Source: Fasciolopsis buskii
Lineage: Eukaryota > Platyhelminthes > Trematoda > Plagiorchiida > Fasciolidae
Assembly: GCA_008360955.1 (NCBI GenBank)
Contig: LUCM01004325.1
Location: 1 to 64,000 of the forward strand
Length of the DNA: 64,000 bases
Reading direction: 5' to 3'
The notes beneath the pieces are model-generated. The model worked only from the letters and a program-made list of their open reading frames with translations. It was not told where the DNA came from and made no database searches. Shown in pieces: positions 60,121 to 64,000 of the stretch. How positions within the stretch are numbered: position 1 is the stretch's first letter; every line of letters begins with the position of its first letter. The position numbers and the translations under genes were made by a program.

Positions 60121-62599
60121 TAGAGGAGAATAGATCGGACTCTAATTGCTGCTGCGTTCACTCGTTACGGTAATGACAATAATGTTATTTCTCAGACGGT
60201 GCCACGACACAGTGCGTAGGATCATAATGTACGATTACAGTGACAAAAACGCGAAAAGCGCTTATACTCAAGGGTTGGAAGAATTAAAAATAGCAAATCA
60301 TGCATGTGTTAAGTCACATGTGGATAATAAGGGAACAATAGTAGCGGATGGTCTCGCGTGCGATTTGAGTTCAGCGGGACTTCTCGTCAGTACCGTTTTT
60401 CCGGTTTTGGCGCACATCACATAGGTTGCCATAGGACCCAGTATGGAAGTCCATCCGGATTGAGATTTACGCATGACACGGACAGTTGGCGTGTGATTTA
60501 GTGTCTTTACATAAAAGTCGCCTATGGTTCGATCGAGAGATAGGACACCTCTCAATCGGCTTGTCTCTGTTTGAACCCGGGAAATTGCGCAGTACTATGA
60601 CAATGAGGGGGTGTGCCTAATTACCGGCGCGTGCGAAACTTTTGTTGGCAATGACAAGCACCACGTCCAAGGACGATCTGCAAGCGTAGGTATCACAATG
60701 GATTCAGAGCGGACTGGAATTTACTCCATCCACAGCTCGTTGAAAGCATAAGAGTTTCTATCTGCAGAGCTCAGAATAGATCGGAGATGCGTCAAATGGG
60801 AATTGGGTTCTCTGTCACCGATAGGGTTTGGCGCCAGCACCTATCGCAAAACTAATCTCCTGAAGCGAGGTAATGCTCCAGAAGATCCTCTTTAAGCCGA
60901 TGGTACGGCTACTGCTCGGATGTATTCAATGTTGGGCCTCTCTCAGTTGCGTTGACATCAGGAGAAGGGGCCCCAAGATATGTGCTAATCGCATTGTTCG
61001 ATAGTCAAACAAACGTGCCTTAAATTGCAACTATAACGCCGCAAACCCTATATACGGTTAGTGCGGTATAAGTGCCACTGATTTAAATTCGGTTTGATCT
61101 TCCTTATATGGCGTCCTTGGATTCCCGGACATGGTCAGTTGCGGTTATATATTGAATAGGTGCATATCTTGCAACAGAAGAGGGAGCGAGCACCTGAAAT
61201 TCACAGAATCACTCGATTCGCCAAGTAACGATTGCAGGCTCATCATTGTAGAAGGCATTGGAAGTGCAACTTCAAATTTGTATTCTGCTTGAATAAATAT
61301 CGGCTCGACAGAAAAGAAAAGTCCAAAGCAACAATTGCATGAGCAGATCCTACTGTATATATCGTTGTACCAATATGGGACCGAAACGGCAACACGCTAG
61401 ACTGCAAATCGTAGATAGACTTCGAGTGGTCAAAAAGATTCAAAAACGAGAATTCCGGAAGTGTGTAGCACTAACGGAAACGCAGAGATCTCGTGTGTGA
61501 TAACGCAAACTCAATCATAAAAGCTTCATGCAGCAGGTATCAGGTGCGAAAAAGAATCTTGGGAAAAAGACATCCGGAAGTAAGTGATTTTCAAATGACG
61601 GGTGGAGCTACACGTCCGTATCTCATTGGCAGAAAAGAGACGAAACATGAAAGCAATACTGCAAGGGACCCGAAGAAAGCCTTAGAGAGAGAGGAAAAAA
61701 GAAAAGAATTTAGTACGGGGTCGATTATAGCACATCACTAAAATGCAAGACGTTCCAGCATTTTGTACAGTGGCACGAACACCTGTCTTTCAGTTCAGGG
61801 TATTTTCGCATGAATTCTCGTCAATACTACGCCTTCCTTCATGGTCACCAACTGACACTTCCAAAATGGCTAAAAATGAAATTTAGCGATAACATCCAAC
61901 TCCTCAAACTCAAAGCGAAAATGTCAACTTCTCTCTTATTCTACGGTTTTGTTTAGCAACTGATTAGCAGCAAGACTAAACGGTAGATCCCCTATTTTTA
62001 TTGCAGAGTACCTGGATAAATCCCTTCCTACTCCCCTGAATTTATTTGCAGAGATGAGGCATGTTATTTGCGATTCCAGCGCTGAGACACGCATGAGTTA
62101 AAGAAACAGAAGGGTTCCAAGGGCAGAGGCCCAAACTATTCGCTTGGTGACACTTAATTCATGGTCATATCTATCAACCCGAACGCTGACAATCAATTGA
62201 GGTCGGCGTGCACAAAACAAATTTTGTATTCAAGCCGTTCGAGCGTCCAAGTTGGTGTGCTATCGGTTTGTGTCCGTGGCTTCCAACACTGGCTAGGTAT
62301 TTGTTTCTGAAAGGCAAACTATCAGGTGCAATACCAGATCCAACAGGCACGCGGTGTTCATGTCCGAGAGACCTGGATAGACTGCCAGCAAGGGAGCAAG
62401 CAATTGTCGTTTTAAATCTATCACATAGACTAGCATTAACAAAATATCCAGGCAGTGGTTAATGCAGTGGTAACAACTACTTATTGAAGGAATTGGAAAT
62501 AATATGAGGCTTTGTGTAGTTGGTTTGCCATATAAAACCACTCGCTGTAGCGAGCATGTTTGGAAAAAGTGCAAACAATTCAAAAAACTTAATATCTAA
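60121..62599. other. No gene recognised
   Basis: Open frames at 60146-60424, 61493-61741 and 62208-62462 (plus) have no domain that could be named. Part of 60.1-60.9 kb may be further Gypsy sequence, too decayed to call. Confidence 0.45.
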
Positions 62600-62914
62600 A
62601 GGACCAGTCGCTTATTTGAGCTTCTCAATAAGATCACGAGGTTTTTGTTGACGCCTGACGAAGTAAGTGCCAAGGTGATGCAAGCCTTCGTTATATCTTT
62701 TGCGACTTTGGCCGACCAGCCTCTTGGTGGCCAGCCCCTGTACATCATCCAAGCAATTTATATCCTTTTGTAGGCTCGGCGCCAATAATTGAACGTGACA
62801 ATCCAGGTGCAACTTTATACTATTACAGGGCTTCAAACATGTCCGGTTCCCTGCAACACATCGCCAACATGGGCCTAGAAATCTCTCTTCTGAACTTTTG
62901 CGACATGCGTACAC
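62600..62914 (-). mobile_element. CR1 reverse transcriptase C-terminal fragment
   Basis: The minus strand encodes KLHLDCHVQLLAPSLQKDIN, then CLDDVQGLATKRLVGQ and GLHHLGTYFVRRQQKPRDLI followed by EKL. This corresponds to the RP.LEY..Q.W.P.L..D...LE.VQ..AT pattern of CR1 elements. It is a different insertion, in the opposite orientation to the one at 55340. Confidence 0.75.
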
Positions 62915-63831
62915 ACTTACCCGGTTTGCTCAGTAACCATCTATCTATTTTGAATTGCACCATGAGTTCTATGGACTTCCTTCTCTGAGCCACTCTTAAG
63001 GTTCATCGTTTCTTAATCCGCAGTTAGCAGCTGGGCTAGACCGCTGTCCGAAATTTTTCTCTCTCTCTTCCGGAATGCATAGTTCTGCTTGGATGGAGAC
63101 ACCTACCCCATTCCCTGTCGATTTTCCGATCATAGGAAGACGATGTCCCCCTTACTCCACTATAATTGATTTCCTTCCTGTATACCACGAGTACACCGGC
63201 GTTACCACAATATTGCGGGGTGCGTTCATATTCACCGCTTTGGCCAGCGCACATGGGGAGGGCAGCTGGGCTGCGGCGATGTGCGGGTGCAGCTAAGTTG
63301 GCGGATTGCACTTCCTGCGTTCAACCTAAAACGGTGTTTCTCAGGTTGGGTGGCAAGCACTCGGTCAGCCCCAACCACTAGCACTGTTATAGTAAATAGC
63401 ACTCTAGCTCCTGCGTTCACATGCATCATTTTGTACTGGCTTCCCCTTGCTGCTCCCCAAAATTCTTTTGCCAAAACAACGCAAAATAGACTCATGAAGA
63501 ACAGTATTTTTATTGGCATCTGATATAAATTGACGTTTGCAGTGCATCTTGACATTCAAAACAGAACTAACGGCCGTCATTTTTCATCAACCATTATTCT
63601 GGTCGGCGAAATTTGGCATTAGACTAATGCTCCTGGGACCAATTATCCACACGAGTCCACCAGACATTGCCTCATTTGATTCCAGTTCTCCTCTTCTTTT
63701 CCAGTCCCATATTCATCTCTGGGTCAAGCTAAAATTCATGAACTCAAAGTTGCTCAAAATAAACCTCATGGATTAGTTTTAAAATCACACAATTCCCATC
63801 CCGTGTTGTCGCTTTCTTTGATCAAAGAACT
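62915..63831. other. No gene recognised
   Basis: Overlapping short frames on both strands (for example 63555-63232 minus, with a hydrophobic N-terminus) have no defensible identity. Confidence 0.45.
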
Positions 63832-64000
63832 ATGCCTTCAGATTTTTTGCGTTTCATACTGCCTCATGATGTCCAGTCTGGTTTTGACTCATATCCATTC
63901 TGTTATCACACCCACATTGATCCTCATCTTCACCACATTGCCCCTTTGAGTTTTGAGGATCCCGGCCACTTGGCGGCAACAGCTATTGGTTTACAGCCAT
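63832..64000 (+). CDS. Open reading frame running off the right edge, possible first exon
   Basis: ATG at 63832 opens 56 codons with no stop before the window ends, starting MPSDFLRFILPHDVQSGFDS and rich in His and Pro (HTHIDPHLHHIAPLSF). No domain is recognised. Composition differs from the repeat-derived frames nearby. It may be the 5' exon of a plus-strand gene or chance. Confidence 0.3.
   Translation, partial: MPSDFLRFILPHDVQSGFDSYPFCYHTHIDPHLHHIAPLSFEDPGHLAATAIGLQP

Noticed and set aside
60146..60424. 92-codon plus-strand frame
   Set aside because: It lies next to the Gypsy fragment on the opposite strand with no recognisable domain; probably chance.

Overview
This is nuclear DNA from a repeat-rich animal genome, most probably a parasitic flatworm (trematode). 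The evidence is two conserved eukaryotic genes split by GT-AG introns of 46 bp to 8.7 kb, and introns packed with decayed RTE-type and CR1-type non-LTR retrotransposons, a Gypsy remnant and SINE-like repeats. No operons, bacterial rRNA or CRISPR arrays were seen. The species cannot be fixed from the sequence alone; a fluke with large introns, such as a Fasciola-like or Opisthorchis-like genome, fits best.

Layout. Both genes lie on the minus strand, head to tail. ZNF598 (Hel2-type E3 ubiquitin ligase that senses collided ribosomes) starts at 52551. Ten coding exons were followed down to 27042 with every splice phase matching, giving 889 codons; the short last exon was not found. PPAN (Peter Pan/Ssf1, a Brix-domain 60S ribosome assembly factor) starts at 21050 and stops at 8013. 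Its five exons join into one 600-residue reading frame. One gene helps build the large ribosomal subunit and the other polices stalled ribosomes, but nothing in the sequence shows co-regulation.

Mobile DNA. RTE fragments occur on both strands at about 0.3-2.5, 3.9-4.3, 12.5-12.7, 15.2-15.7, 21.6-22.2, 29.7-30.0, 30.95-31.25, 38.2-38.9, 40.7-42.3, 44.3-45.5, 47.9-48.7, 49.6-51.3 and 53.2-55.3 kb. A broken CR1 element fills 55.34-57.72 kb, a second CR1 piece lies at 62.6-62.9 kb, and a Gypsy integrase tail lies at 59.56-60.12 kb.

Main oddities. (1) Two diverged copies of a minimal hammerhead-ribozyme-like motif, of the kind known from Penelope-like and SM-alpha elements, sit in ZNF598 introns (48934-48976 plus strand; 37472-37430 minus strand). 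(2) A 1126-bp segment of an otherwise diverged RTE copy is almost identical to an inverted copy 3 kb away, and that second copy forms 572-bp inverted-repeat arms around a single N at 53790; this looks like an assembly join. (3) ZNF598 has a 46-bp intron and phase-symmetric exons that each carry DFPxL motifs.

The right edge (63832-64000) holds an open reading frame running off the window that may be a first exon. About 57.7-59.5, 60.1-62.3 and 62.9-63.8 kb hold nothing recognised.
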